From: Bacillota bacterium
GTDB lineage: Bacteria > Bacillota > Clostridia > Christensenellales > Aristaeellaceae
Assembly: GCA_023416585.1 (NCBI GenBank)
Contig: JAEZHM010000032.1
Span: 1-64,000, forward strand
DNA: 64,000 bases
Direction: 5' to 3'
Position numbers and translations under genes: made by a program. Positions within the stretch are counted from its first letter, which is position 1. Each line of letters starts with the position of its first letter. The notes beneath the pieces are model-generated. The model searched no databases, had not been told where the DNA came from, and worked only from the letters and a program-made list of their open reading frames with translations. This document shows, one piece after another, positions 52,641 through 60,925 of the stretch.

Positions 52641-53813
52641 CTAATCAATGCTTATCAGGCTTTTCAGTATCCAGCCGTAGGCATCGGTTTTTCCGATGCG
52701 CACATAGTACCAATCCCCGCTCTGGTTCTGAACAGTCACCTTGGTACCCTTCCCCAAATAGGCCAGAACCGCGCCTGTAGAGCCGGCGCTGTTCCGGAAA
52801 TTTGCGTCGGCCTTCAGCTTTGCTGCTTTGCCGGATACCGGCGCAGAAGTATTTCCTGGGCCTTCCCCCGGCAGCGTCCCCAGCATGGAAGCCAGCATAT
52901 ATCCCGTGTTCCCGCCCACCTCCACATGCAGCCAGGTATCGCCAATGCCCCACACCTTCACAGAAGTACCCAGCGCATACTGGCCCAAGGAACGGCTGGT
53001 AAGGCTGGCTCCATCCCTGAGGTTTACCTTATCTTTTGTGGTCCGCACCGTGGGGATGGCGCTTTTTACCTTTAGCGCATCGTTTCCAAAGGCAAGGTAC
53101 CCTGTCATCATGTAGCCCTCGGCGCCGCCGATGCGCACTTTCGCCCAATCCCCACCGGCATAGCTTAGCACCTGTACCTTGACGCCGTTATAATACTTGC
53201 CCAGTGACTTGGCGGCGGAATCATTATCTGTACGAAGGTGAAGACGGTCCTTGGCGTTGGGGTTGTTGACCACGGCCATTTGAGACTGTCTGAAGTTGCT
53301 ATTTGCAGGAACAAATCCGGTGCGGTATATCTCACCGTCCCGCATGACAGCAATATGCCACAACGTATCAGTAAAGCCCATCAGGCGGATATTTTCCCCG
53401 CTGCCATAGGTGTCATAGGAAGCGGTTATGCTGGGTGATTCGAACATTTTCCATGAGGAAGATGCAGAAGTGTATTCCGGCATGGCGGATTTTACCTTAT
53501 CTGCCGCTCCGTCAAAGGTCGAAGTCAGATACCTTTCCAGCATATATCCTGTGAAAGCCGCATAATCCGGGCCTACCGGATACCCCACAACAACCTTCAC
53601 CCATCCGTCTGATCTGTATTCGACGATCGTCACCGGCGTGCCATTGTAATACTTGCCCAGAGATTGCGATGCAGTGTTTGGTTCCGCCCGCAGATGCAGC
53701 CTATCCTGAGGATTGGGGTTGTTCACCACTGCCCCGTCATTCATGGCAAAGCCAAGAACCGGAAAGGAAACAATCACCGCCAGGCAGATCAGAAGTACAA
53801 ATATCCGTTTCAT
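52641..53813 (-). CDS. Secreted protein with four bacterial SH3 repeats
   Basis: A 390-residue protein; the ATG at 53813 has AAAGG and opens a signal peptide (KRIFVLLICLAVIVSFPVLG, cleavage near GFA). Four SH3_3-type repeats follow, each with a N/LR...S..LG.Y..G..V.V......W..V.VGG..GYM pattern: about residues 30-100, 180-245, 255-320 and 330-388 (for example VNLRDGASLTSRSLGQYALG). Such domains bind peptidoglycan stem peptides or crossbridges. No enzymatic domain is present, so it may be a wall-binding or sensing protein of the envelope-stress region formed by the two ECF modules. Confidence 0.83.
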   Translation of the reverse strand: MKRIFVLLICLAVIVSFPVLGFAMNDGAVVNNPNPQDRLHLRAEPNTASQSLGKYYNGTPVTIVEYRSDGWVKVVVGYPVGPDYAAFTGYMLERYLTSTFDGAADKVKSAMPEYTSASSSWKMFESPSITASYDTYGSGENIRLMGFTDTLWHIAVMRDGEIYRTGFVPANSNFRQSQMAVVNNPNAKDRLHLRTDNDSAAKSLGKYYNGVKVQVLSYAGGDWAKVRIGGAEGYMMTGYLAFGNDALKVKSAIPTVRTTKDKVNLRDGASLTSRSLGQYALGTSVKVWGIGDTWLHVEVGGNTGYMLASMLGTLPGEGPGNTSAPVSGKAAKLKADANFRNSAGSTGAVLAYLGKGTKVTVQNQSGDWYYVRIGKTDAYGWILKSLISID

Positions 53814-54044
53814 ACCTTTCACCCTCCATCCTTTACCTGACCATTCAACGCCCTTTCCCTTGTGTTTTTTCCCTTGAATGGAATAATTTACAATCTTTCG
53901 GGAATAGCACACTGTTTTCCATGTCTTCTAAAACTTTTCGAATTTATCCAACCATTTCTATATCTATTCCGTTATTATGGTGTAGGTATAAAAAACCTGC
54001 CAAGCGCGTTTGAAAGTAATCCGCAAAAGAGGAGTGGTCCCCTG

Positions 54045-54518
54045 GTGGTGGACGAAGAAACCTTTGTCGGCGAGATCACGGCCATGGAGCGATCACTTTA
54101 CCGTGTATCCCGCAGCTTGCTTAACAATTGGGCCGACTGTGCCGACGCCGTGCAGGAAGCACTCAAAAAGGCCTGGGAAAAACGGGATCGGGCTGAAGAA
54201 GCATACTTTAAGGCATGGCTGATGCGCATCGTCATCAACGAATGCCGCAACGTTCAGCGCAAAAAAAGCAGGATGGTCGCAATGGCGGAAGTGCCCCAAA
54301 GCGCCCAAATGGAAGCACCCGATACATCACTTCAGGAAGCTGTGATGGGCCTTCCGGAAAAATTCCGCCTGCCCCTGATACTTAACTGCCTGGAAGGATT
54401 TACGGTTGCGGAGGCGGCTCGTATGCTTCATATCCCGGCAGGTACGGTGAAATGGCGGCTGTCCAAAGCCAGGGAGATATTGCGCAAAGAACTAGACGAA
54501 ATGGAGGCGCAAGGATGA
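54045..54518 (+). CDS. ECF RNA polymerase sigma factor (module 2)
   Basis: A 157-residue ECF sigma factor. The GTG at 54045 (or 54048) with AGGAG upstream is preferred to the longer ORF that begins in unrelated sequence. Region 2: MERSLYRVSRSLLNNWADCA, DAVQEALKKAWEKRD, IVINECRN. Region 4: LPLILNCLEGFTVAEAARML and HIPAGTVKWRLSKAREILRK. It is a paralogue of the sigma factor at 50695. ATGA overlap with the next gene indicates coupling to its probable anti-sigma factor. Confidence 0.9.
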   Translation: MVDEETFVGEITAMERSLYRVSRSLLNNWADCADAVQEALKKAWEKRDRAEEAYFKAWLMRIVINECRNVQRKKSRMVAMAEVPQSAQMEAPDTSLQEAVMGLPEKFRLPLILNCLEGFTVAEAARMLHIPAGTVKWRLSKAREILRKELDEMEAQG

Positions 54519-55303
54519 AAACAAACGATACCCCATTAGGGGTAAATCTGGAGAATGCGTATGAGCAAACGCCGGCGGGCTTCTCTAGCCGGGTAGCAAA
54601 TACGATAAAAGAAATGAAAAACACAAGAACCGCCAGGAAAAGCATGCGCTGGATACCCATCGCAGCCGCATGTCTCGTACTTCTTGCAGGCAGCGCACTG
54701 GCGGCCAAGAGCCTTGGAGTGCTAGATTTTCTGACCGAGATGACCAGCGAACCCCTGGAAAAATCCATCGTAGCAAATGATGTGCTAAAGCCCTTAAACC
54801 AAAGTTTTGACGGCAAGCAGGTGATCGTGCAGGCCAGGGATTACCTTTGGAATGACATGAAGCTCTCCATGGTATTGCATGTTTCCCCTGCGGAGCCCGG
54901 CATGTACCGGCTCTTAGGCAGAGGTGACTTTGGAGCGGATGGCATCCATATGGACGAGATTTGGTGGGGTGATGAACATACCACCCTGGACAAGTGGCTG
55001 CCAAAGGGCAAGCAAGCTCTGGTAATTGATGTAAACCATATGACGATCGGCGAAAGAAACATGGCCTGTACCGTAGGCTGGGTGCCGGAGGAACTGGGCG
55101 AGACCTTCCTGCTGGAAGCGGATTTATTCCAAGTAACACCGGAAAGCTACGAAAAGCTGCTGGACGAAAACGGGAACATGCAGGTTAAGGTGCCCGTATC
55201 AAGCTGGATATACGGGAGCGATACAAAAGAACAAAGTACCTTGATCATAACCTTAGAGGCATCCACAGTTCAGGAATGGAGGGATCAGTATGACAATTAC
55301 TAA
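54515..55303 (+). CDS. DUF4179-like membrane protein, probable anti-sigma factor (module 2)
   Basis: A 262-residue protein starting at ATG 54515 in overlap with the sigma stop. A cytosolic N-terminus (about 44 residues) precedes one transmembrane helix (RWIPIAAACLVLLAGSALAA); the rest is extracytoplasmic with a short DUF4179-like region (LDFLTEMTSEPLEKSIVAND). Shorter than its counterpart at 49511 but with the same topology and gene order, so the same role is inferred. It overlaps the start of the following gene by 14 bp, giving a three-gene operon. Confidence 0.75.
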   Translation: MKTNDTPLGVNLENAYEQTPAGFSSRVANTIKEMKNTRTARKSMRWIPIAAACLVLLAGSALAAKSLGVLDFLTEMTSEPLEKSIVANDVLKPLNQSFDGKQVIVQARDYLWNDMKLSMVLHVSPAEPGMYRLLGRGDFGADGIHMDEIWWGDEHTTLDKWLPKGKQALVIDVNHMTIGERNMACTVGWVPEELGETFLLEADLFQVTPESYEKLLDENGNMQVKVPVSSWIYGSDTKEQSTLIITLEASTVQEWRDQYDNY

Positions 55304-56528
55304 AAGGGGCAAGCAAAAGGCATATGGACGGAAAGGTATTGCCCTGATCGCCTTGCTGATGTTCATGGTAACCATGTGCCTTCCCGCCCTGGCATCGGAT
55401 AACGACCCAAACGGCGTATGGAATGACTATAACGCGGATGACGTGGACCTTGGCAGCATCGTGGAGAAGGATGGGCGGCTATCTGGCACAATCAAAATTC
55501 TTAGGTTCCGTGATGCCAATCAGGCTTTGAAGGTAGACTGCCCGGTCCCGCAGGAGTTTACCGCAGCACAGTTGAATGCCATCACCGTAGAATACGCCGC
55601 CCCAGACAAAGCGGAGCTCCTTGCCGCCATGGAGAAGGCGGACGGCATAAAAAGGCAGGATAACGCTAAGTCCGCAACCTGGGAAAAGAACAAAAGCTTT
55701 GCTGAATATGCAGAAAAAGGCTCTCCCAGGCGGCTTTACGCACAGTTCGCCGATGACGCTCTGGCGATAAGTATGCCGGATGCCGCCGATGAAAAGCCGG
55801 AAGAGATGGCCCGGGCCAAGCAAATTTCTCTTTCCTTCCTTACGGAACTGGGCTTTATGCCCTATGAGATGGGTATGAACGCTGCCCGTCTGTTCGACCC
55901 CACCACCTATGGAATACATCCAAAAACCAGCGACTGGAAGGAACAGCAGGCAAAGCTCATACGGAGTTTCAAAAGAAGCGCAGAAAAGTACGGATATACC
56001 GACTTGGATTTTACGGCAGTCAGTTTGACCACCATGCTGCACGGCCTGCCTGTGACCCCCGGGTATTCCTGGCCGAATGGGAATGCCAGGGAGCCTGATG
56101 CCAGGGCGGGCGGCACCTCCAATGTAAGCCTGCTTATTAAGGATGGCGGGGGCATTGCGCAAGTCTCTGTACTTGATCTGCCCAAAGAGGTATCTGCCGC
56201 GCCGCTAACCTCCCCTGCCGCCTCCTGGCGGGATGCCCTGAGGGAGTGGATGGCCACCTACTACGCCGATGCCACCACGACGGTGGATGTAAATTATGGA
56301 GGAACCGAACCTGGAAACACCAGAGGTGTTTTTACCGAATACGCCTCCTACTGTGTCATAACTGAGATCAAGCCTGTGTACGCAAGTCAGAACAAACTGA
56401 CTTATACTCCCGCCTGGTGCTTTGTGGTGGAGGAGCGGCTTGCAAAGGATGACTCCCTCGTCTTTGTCACAACCTACACCCTGGATGCGGTCACGCTGAC
56501 CGATCCCAATCGGCAGGCTTATCCGTAA
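55290..56528 (+). CDS. Secreted hypothetical protein of the second ECF operon (DUF6034-like)
   Basis: A 412-residue protein with an N-terminal signal sequence (GIALIALLMFMVTMCLPALA, cleavage near ALAS). The mature part has alternating alpha/beta character with AQLNAITVEYAAPDKAELLA, MSLSFLTELGF-like (ISLSFLTELGFMPYEMGM) and a C-terminal beta region (YASYCVITEIKPVYASQNKL). It may correspond to DUF6034, a family of clostridial exported proteins, but this is from memory and unsure. Third gene of the sigma operon, so probably a target or modulator of the envelope response. Followed by a strong terminator. Confidence 0.6.
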   Translation: MTITKRGKQKAYGRKGIALIALLMFMVTMCLPALASDNDPNGVWNDYNADDVDLGSIVEKDGRLSGTIKILRFRDANQALKVDCPVPQEFTAAQLNAITVEYAAPDKAELLAAMEKADGIKRQDNAKSATWEKNKSFAEYAEKGSPRRLYAQFADDALAISMPDAADEKPEEMARAKQISLSFLTELGFMPYEMGMNAARLFDPTTYGIHPKTSDWKEQQAKLIRSFKRSAEKYGYTDLDFTAVSLTTMLHGLPVTPGYSWPNGNAREPDARAGGTSNVSLLIKDGGGIAQVSVLDLPKEVSAAPLTSPAASWRDALREWMATYYADATTTVDVNYGGTEPGNTRGVFTEYASYCVITEIKPVYASQNKLTYTPAWCFVVEERLAKDDSLVFVTTYTLDAVTLTDPNRQAYP

Positions 56529-56568
56529 AGAACAATGCACTTTATTCCCAAGTCTTTTGACAGTCAGA

Positions 56569-56607
56569 AGCCGGTCTGCTTCCCTCCGCAGACCGGCTCA
56601 ATTTTTA
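56569..56607. terminator. Intrinsic terminator between convergent genes
   Basis: AGCCGGTCTGC and GCAGACCGGCT form an 11-bp perfect stem with an 8-nt loop, followed by AATTTTTATAT. Confidence 0.8.
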
Positions 56608-56627
56608 TATAGGAAACGGAACAAATA

Positions 56628-57878
56628 TCAACATTCGTTCCCCATCATTTCATCTCTGACTCTATATAAAAACCGTTCCATATCCTCCGCTTTCCTTTCT
56701 CCCTCAAAGTATCCGGCGGACAGCGTAATATTGTCCCCATAACTGCCCGCGCCGAGCATAAAAGCAGGGGCGTGCATGGCTGGAGTGAACGGCAGGATGT
56801 CTGTAACACTCACATTGCCAAACCTCATTTCGCTCTTATGCATCCATCCCAGATTGGATATGATGGGCGCTGAAACCCCCGCCGCTTTTGCTTTGCGGCT
56901 TGCGTCCAGCAAAAAAGATTTGGCTTTTTCAAAGGGCATCATGCGTAAGTAAGCCATAGATGCGGCGCTGTTTAGCCCAGGATGGCCAGCCTTTACCGCT
57001 GCGGTCTCCTTTGCTGCCTTCCCGGCTGTCTCCGCAATGGATTCTCCGGGTGCTGCGGTAAAGCATACCTTTTCCATACCAGATAGGTTGCAGATTATCG
57101 GAGCTTCTTCTTCCTTGAGATAACGCCGCAGGTCCGCCGTCATGCTCAATACAACCGGTTGCTCCGTGTTCATTTCGTAGGCGAGCGCCCTCGCACAGGC
57201 TGCCAAAAGCAGATCGTTTACAGTACATCCCGGAACAGTCTTTATTTTAGCCAAAGGGAATTTAACCCATGCATACCGGGCCTCCTGCCCTTCTGCATTT
57301 TGATAAGGCAATGTGACAAAAGGGATGGGCGTAGGGTTTTCTCTTTTTAGCGCTTTTCGGAAATCATCAATCCCGCATGCCGAAAAGACCTGTATCTCCG
57401 ACCTGTCCTGCGGGATATTTTCCGGCAGGTTCTCTTTGGCGGCTAGCGCGCTGTATAGCGTGCTTAAAAGATTAAGGTATGCTTTTGCCCCTGCACCATC
57501 CGCAGCCGCGTGGTCCAATCGCAAACATAGCGCCGCCTGCCGGGGGCATGCGATCAACCGTACCGCAAGCTGCCCCTTAACCGGATTCTCCCGCAGGAAA
57601 TCAGCAAGTCCCTCCTGCCAGGTATCGGCCTCGACTGTAGAAAACCATTGGGCGTCCTCCCCTATAGGATTCCACACCGGCGGCTCCTGCTCAAGATCAA
57701 ATCTGCAGCCCAATACCGGCTGAAGCTCTATACTTTTCGCAACCGCTTGCTTCAATATGCCCGCATCGGGCTGCCCATTCAGTAAAGCCGTCAAGTAGAT
57801 CATACCGTTGGAATCAAGCTCATGGGAGATATAGTTGGCCCAATCCTGGCCGGTAGTTGCAAAATTCTCTGTCTTCAT
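56628..57878 (-). CDS. Condensation-domain-like acyltransferase
   Basis: A 416-residue protein of the chloramphenicol-acetyltransferase/condensation superfamily, similar to stand-alone alcohol acetyltransferases. The active-site motif reads LDHAAADGAG (about residue 118): the HHxxxDG motif with its first His replaced by Asp but the catalytic His and Asp-Gly kept. The structural motif near the C-terminus, IISNLGWMHKSEMRFG, and MLGAGSYGDNITLSAGY support the fold. It should transfer an acyl group to an alcohol or amine. The TetR-family gene lies 18 bp upstream on the same strand and probably controls it. Confidence 0.75.
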   Translation of the reverse strand: MKTENFATTGQDWANYISHELDSNGMIYLTALLNGQPDAGILKQAVAKSIELQPVLGCRFDLEQEPPVWNPIGEDAQWFSTVEADTWQEGLADFLRENPVKGQLAVRLIACPRQAALCLRLDHAAADGAGAKAYLNLLSTLYSALAAKENLPENIPQDRSEIQVFSACGIDDFRKALKRENPTPIPFVTLPYQNAEGQEARYAWVKFPLAKIKTVPGCTVNDLLLAACARALAYEMNTEQPVVLSMTADLRRYLKEEEAPIICNLSGMEKVCFTAAPGESIAETAGKAAKETAAVKAGHPGLNSAASMAYLRMMPFEKAKSFLLDASRKAKAAGVSAPIISNLGWMHKSEMRFGNVSVTDILPFTPAMHAPAFMLGAGSYGDNITLSAGYFEGERKAEDMERFLYRVRDEMMGNEC

Positions 57879-57896
57879 TTGTACATGGTCCTTTCC

Positions 57897-58505
57897 TTAC
57901 AATAATAAAATCCCATCCATCTGTTCCGGCGTCGGGGGCAAAAAGCTGCGCATAGTGATTTTATATAGGCACAGCCCCTGGAAAGCAGCCCAGTATAGCT
58001 GAGCCAGCTGCCTTGGATCGCCGGCCTTTACAGTACCTTGCATCTGGCCTGTGCGGATGATGGCTTGCAGGATCCTAAACGGAGCACTCATATCTCCGCT
58101 TGTCAGTAAACCCTGCATCTGATTCTCAGGTGCAATACCCGTAAGCCCGGCTTGCGTAAGCAGCAGAAAGTAATATGCCGTTTTGTTCTCCCGCTGCAAA
58201 ACGCCAGCCGCCATCCGGGATATTTTCTTGATTTGCTCCGCTGCATCCAATTCATCATCTCCGAAACCCTCCAGGGCTTCCCTGGCACCCTGGATTGCCA
58301 TGTTCACTAGCGCGGAAAACAAATCTTCCTTGGAGGCATAATAGTGGTACATTAGGCCAAGGCTTACCCCCGCTTCCCTTGCGATCTCCGTCACACCGGT
58401 GGCGGCCAATCCCTTCCTCGCAAACAAAAAAAGTCCGGCATCCAGTATCTTTTCCCTGGCGGCATCCTGCATGGCCTCAAATTGCGCTTTCGAACGCGGC
58501 GACAT
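57897..58505 (-). CDS. TetR/AcrR family transcriptional regulator
   Basis: A 202-residue repressor. The ATG at 58505 follows AAAGAGGGAG. Residues about 14-60 form the TetR DNA-binding domain (ILDAGLFLFARKGLAATGVT, EIAREAGVSLGLMYHYYASK); the C-terminal half is the ligand-binding, dimerising part. Its promoter is nearly consensus and carries an inverted repeat between -10 and the start codon, which suggests autoregulation. It is co-oriented with the acyltransferase 18 bp downstream, so the two form a regulated pair responding to an unknown ligand. Confidence 0.88.
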   Translation of the reverse strand: MSPRSKAQFEAMQDAAREKILDAGLFLFARKGLAATGVTEIAREAGVSLGLMYHYYASKEDLFSALVNMAIQGAREALEGFGDDELDAAEQIKKISRMAAGVLQRENKTAYYFLLLTQAGLTGIAPENQMQGLLTSGDMSAPFRILQAIIRTGQMQGTVKAGDPRQLAQLYWAAFQGLCLYKITMRSFLPPTPEQMDGILLL

Positions 58506-58524
58506 GATACTCCCTCTTTTTTTG

Positions 58525-58568
58525 TTGAAATTTTTTTCAATTATAAACCAAGGGCAGCTGTTTGTCAA
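58525..58568 (-). promoter_or_regulatory. Consensus promoter and operator of the TetR operon
   Basis: Minus-strand -35 TTGACA (58563-58568), 17-bp spacer, -10 TATAAT (58540-58545): a perfect sigma-A promoter. The inverted repeat TTGAAA-AAAA-TTTCAA (58525-58540) covers the start-site region and is a good candidate TetR operator. Confidence 0.7.
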
Positions 58569-58657
58569 GGCAGGATGGCATAGTAATATTTCTATGCTCA
58601 TATGGGTATCCTTTCATGACAACTTATCTGTATATCGCAATAACGGAGGATGCCACT

Positions 58658-59257
58658 ATGTGCGGGCGCTTTTATATTGAAAAGGACGACCCAACAGAGG
58701 AGCTTGTAAAGATCATTGCGGAGATTGAGCGCAAGCTGAAGGATGATCCAGACGGCCTTCATATAAAGCAGGGCGAAATCTTCCCTACCGATATCGTGCC
58801 GGCCATCTCCAACAGCAAAATGCATACGGTGGAACCCTTCGCCATGAAATGGGGCTTTTCCAAGTTTGGCGGTTCAGGCGTCATCATCAATGCCAGGAGC
58901 GAGACCGCCATGGAAAAGTCCATGTTCCGCCAGCCTATGATGGAAAGGCGCTGCCTGATCCCCGCCTCCAACTATTTCGAGTGGCAAACGATAAGTAGTA
59001 AGAAGGTCAAGCATGCCATTCGCGATCCGCAGAGCCCTCTTTTATATTTGGCTGGCTGTTACCGCTGGGAGAAGGATTCCAAACTTCCCCTGTTTGTGAT
59101 CCTCACCAGGGATGCCGCGCCGGGCATTGCCCATATACACAGCCGCATGCCTGTCATCCTGTCCAGGGAGGGGCGGGAAGCCTGGCTTTCAGACACCGCT
59201 GATATTACAGGCATACTGAACTCCGCCATGGGCGAACTGATGGCGCAGGCTGTATGA
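58658..59257 (+). CDS. SOS response-associated peptidase family protein (YedK/HMCES)
   Basis: A 199-residue protein. The ATG at 58658 is fixed by the essential Cys2 (MCGRFYIE), which forms a covalent crosslink with abasic sites in single-stranded DNA; the upstream extension would abolish this. Conserved Asn in GVIINARSET, Glu in IPASNYFEW and His in IAHIHSRMPVIL complete the active site. It protects abasic sites during replication. A CGGAGGATG site precedes the start. It lies 138 bp upstream of dinB copy 2 on the same strand, a common SOS arrangement; the LexA box lies between the two genes. Confidence 0.93.
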   Translation: MCGRFYIEKDDPTEELVKIIAEIERKLKDDPDGLHIKQGEIFPTDIVPAISNSKMHTVEPFAMKWGFSKFGGSGVIINARSETAMEKSMFRQPMMERRCLIPASNYFEWQTISSKKVKHAIRDPQSPLLYLAGCYRWEKDSKLPLFVILTRDAAPGIAHIHSRMPVILSREGREAWLSDTADITGILNSAMGELMAQAV

Positions 59258-59359
59258 ATCGATTGAAATAAAATGGCGGCGCCCGGCAAGGGCGCCTTTT
59301 TGCTTCCAGGAATTCTCATTGATATGCATGTTTCTGAAAGCGTATCATATGATAATAAG

Positions 59360-59373
59360 GGAACATATGTTTG
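59360..59373 (+). promoter_or_regulatory. LexA (SOS) box
   Basis: GGAACATATGTTTG matches the Gram-positive LexA consensus CGAACRNRYGTTYG at all but the outermost first base (both GAAC and GTTT half-sites present, symmetric core ATAT). It lies 22 bp before the dinB copy 2 start codon. Confidence 0.75.
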
Positions 59374-59394
59374 TATCTTAGGGGTGAGTGTTTC

Positions 59395-60633
59395 ATGGAA
59401 CGGGTGGTCTTGCATTGTGACGCAAATTCCTTCTACGCTTCGGTGGAATGCGTCTTCCACCCGGAATGGCGCGGCAAACCCATGGCGGTATGCGGCAATG
59501 CCGAAATACGACACGGCATCGTGCTGGCCAGTACCAGGGAAGCCAAGCAATGCGGCGTCAAAACAGGCATGGTCACCTGGCAGGCAAAGCAGCTTTGCCC
59601 GCAGTTGATCGTTTCGCCACCCCATTCTTCGTTGTACACCCAATTTTCCAACCGCATGCGTGCGATCTTCTTCGATTATACGGACCGCGTGGAACCCTAT
59701 GGGCTGGATGAATGCTGGCTGGATGTATCCGATCCTAAATTCACTATGAAGGATGGCGCGCTGCTTGCCGACTGCCTGCGGGAGCGCATCAAAAAGGAAC
59801 TGGAGATCACCATTTCCGCCGGGGTCAGCTTCAACAAACCCTTTGCCAAGTTGGCCAGCGATATGAAAAAGCCGGATGCCACCACGGTGATCGGCAATGA
59901 AAACTACAAGGAGATCGTATGGCGCCTTCCCATTTCCGATCTTCTTTTCGTCGGCCCCAAAACCACTAGAAAGCTGATGGACCTGCGCATCTATACCATC
60001 GGCGACCTGGCCCGCGCCGACGCAGATTTGATGCAGCGGCTTCTTGGCAAAAACGGCCTGTACCTGATCGCCTATGCCAACGGCTATGACTTGTCCCCCG
60101 TCAAGCGGCTGGAGGATGTCCCTCCCGTTAAATCCATCGGAAACAGCGTCACCACCCCCAGGGATATGACTACGGCGGAAGATGTAAAGTGCGTCTTTTA
60201 CCTGCTGGCCGAAAGCGTGGCCATGAGGATGCGGGAGCAGAAACTCCGCAGCCGGCGCATTTCAATCAATGTACGGGATACGAAATTGAACTGGGCATCC
60301 TGCCAAAGAACGCTAGATCATGGCACCAACCTGGAGAGTGAAATTGCAGAAACAGCTATGGCACTTTTCACGGAGCGGTATTTAACGCTGCTGCCGCTCC
60401 GGAGCATCGGCATCTCCTGCGGGCAGTTGGAATCCGATACCGCCCCGGTACAGTTGGATATGTTCGGCGATGTAATTTTGCGCGACGCAAAGCTGGCCCT
60501 GTCCAAAACCATCGATGACCTGCGAAAACAGTACGGTCAGCTCATTGTACAAAGAGGCGTTATTATGGCTGATACCATGTTTTCCAAGCTCAATCCCAAG
60601 GAAGACCATATGAACCCTGTGCGGGGAGGATAA
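59395..60633 (+). CDS. dinB: DNA polymerase IV, Y-family translesion polymerase (copy 2)
   Basis: A 412-residue Y-family polymerase with VVLHCDANSFYASVE, YGLDECWLDV (catalytic Asp-Glu) and GVSFNKPFAKLASDMKKPD, and a little finger ending VQLDMFGDV, the likely clamp-binding site. The start is ATG 59395 (AGGGGTG upstream), eight codons inside the longest ORF. With the LexA box at 59360 and YedK upstream, it is probably the chromosomal SOS-inducible copy. About half its residues match copy 1 at 7881, so the two are homologues from separate sources rather than a recent duplication. Confidence 0.94.
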   Translation: MERVVLHCDANSFYASVECVFHPEWRGKPMAVCGNAEIRHGIVLASTREAKQCGVKTGMVTWQAKQLCPQLIVSPPHSSLYTQFSNRMRAIFFDYTDRVEPYGLDECWLDVSDPKFTMKDGALLADCLRERIKKELEITISAGVSFNKPFAKLASDMKKPDATTVIGNENYKEIVWRLPISDLLFVGPKTTRKLMDLRIYTIGDLARADADLMQRLLGKNGLYLIAYANGYDLSPVKRLEDVPPVKSIGNSVTTPRDMTTAEDVKCVFYLLAESVAMRMREQKLRSRRISINVRDTKLNWASCQRTLDHGTNLESEIAETAMALFTERYLTLLPLRSIGISCGQLESDTAPVQLDMFGDVILRDAKLALSKTIDDLRKQYGQLIVQRGVIMADTMFSKLNPKEDHMNPVRGG

Positions 60634-60925
60634 GACCACTGGCTGCATGTACCCGGAATAATTTTTGTCATTCATGAAAATGCAACTTAGAAAAATTAAT
60701 AATGCAAAAATTTTTAAAATTGCCTCTTTGGAAGCAGGAACTGCCTCCAATTTGTAGAATAGAATGTAGCACCATGCATTATGGGCCGCAAAGGCGCTGC
60801 CTCACAAGGGACGCCTGCAGCCAATCGTGCAGGCAGGTTTTTTTTATGCCATTTTCGAGTGAAAAATGGGCAGCATGCACAAATTGTATTGTCACCAATC
60901 AAAATTTCCTTAGGAGGAATCTCCC
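60634..60925 (+). other. Gap before the aminotransferase gene, with a terminator
   Basis: About 290 bp. The segment 60745-60846 has several short pairing arms (GCCTC, GGCGCTGCC, GCCTGCA) and ends in an intrinsic terminator, so it could be the end of a small RNA or a leader; I cannot assign a class. An AGGAGG site is at the right end. Confidence 0.4.
60813..60846 (+). terminator. Intrinsic terminator upstream of the aminotransferase gene
   Basis: GCCTGCA and TGCAGGC form a 7-bp stem with an 8-nt loop, followed by AGG and TTTTTTTT. It lies 80 bp before the start codon, so it ends the upstream transcript or acts as an attenuator. Confidence 0.7.

Noticed and set aside
55479..56162. Minus-strand ORF of 227 codons
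   Set aside because: Antisense to the secreted protein gene that has a signal peptide and coupled start.
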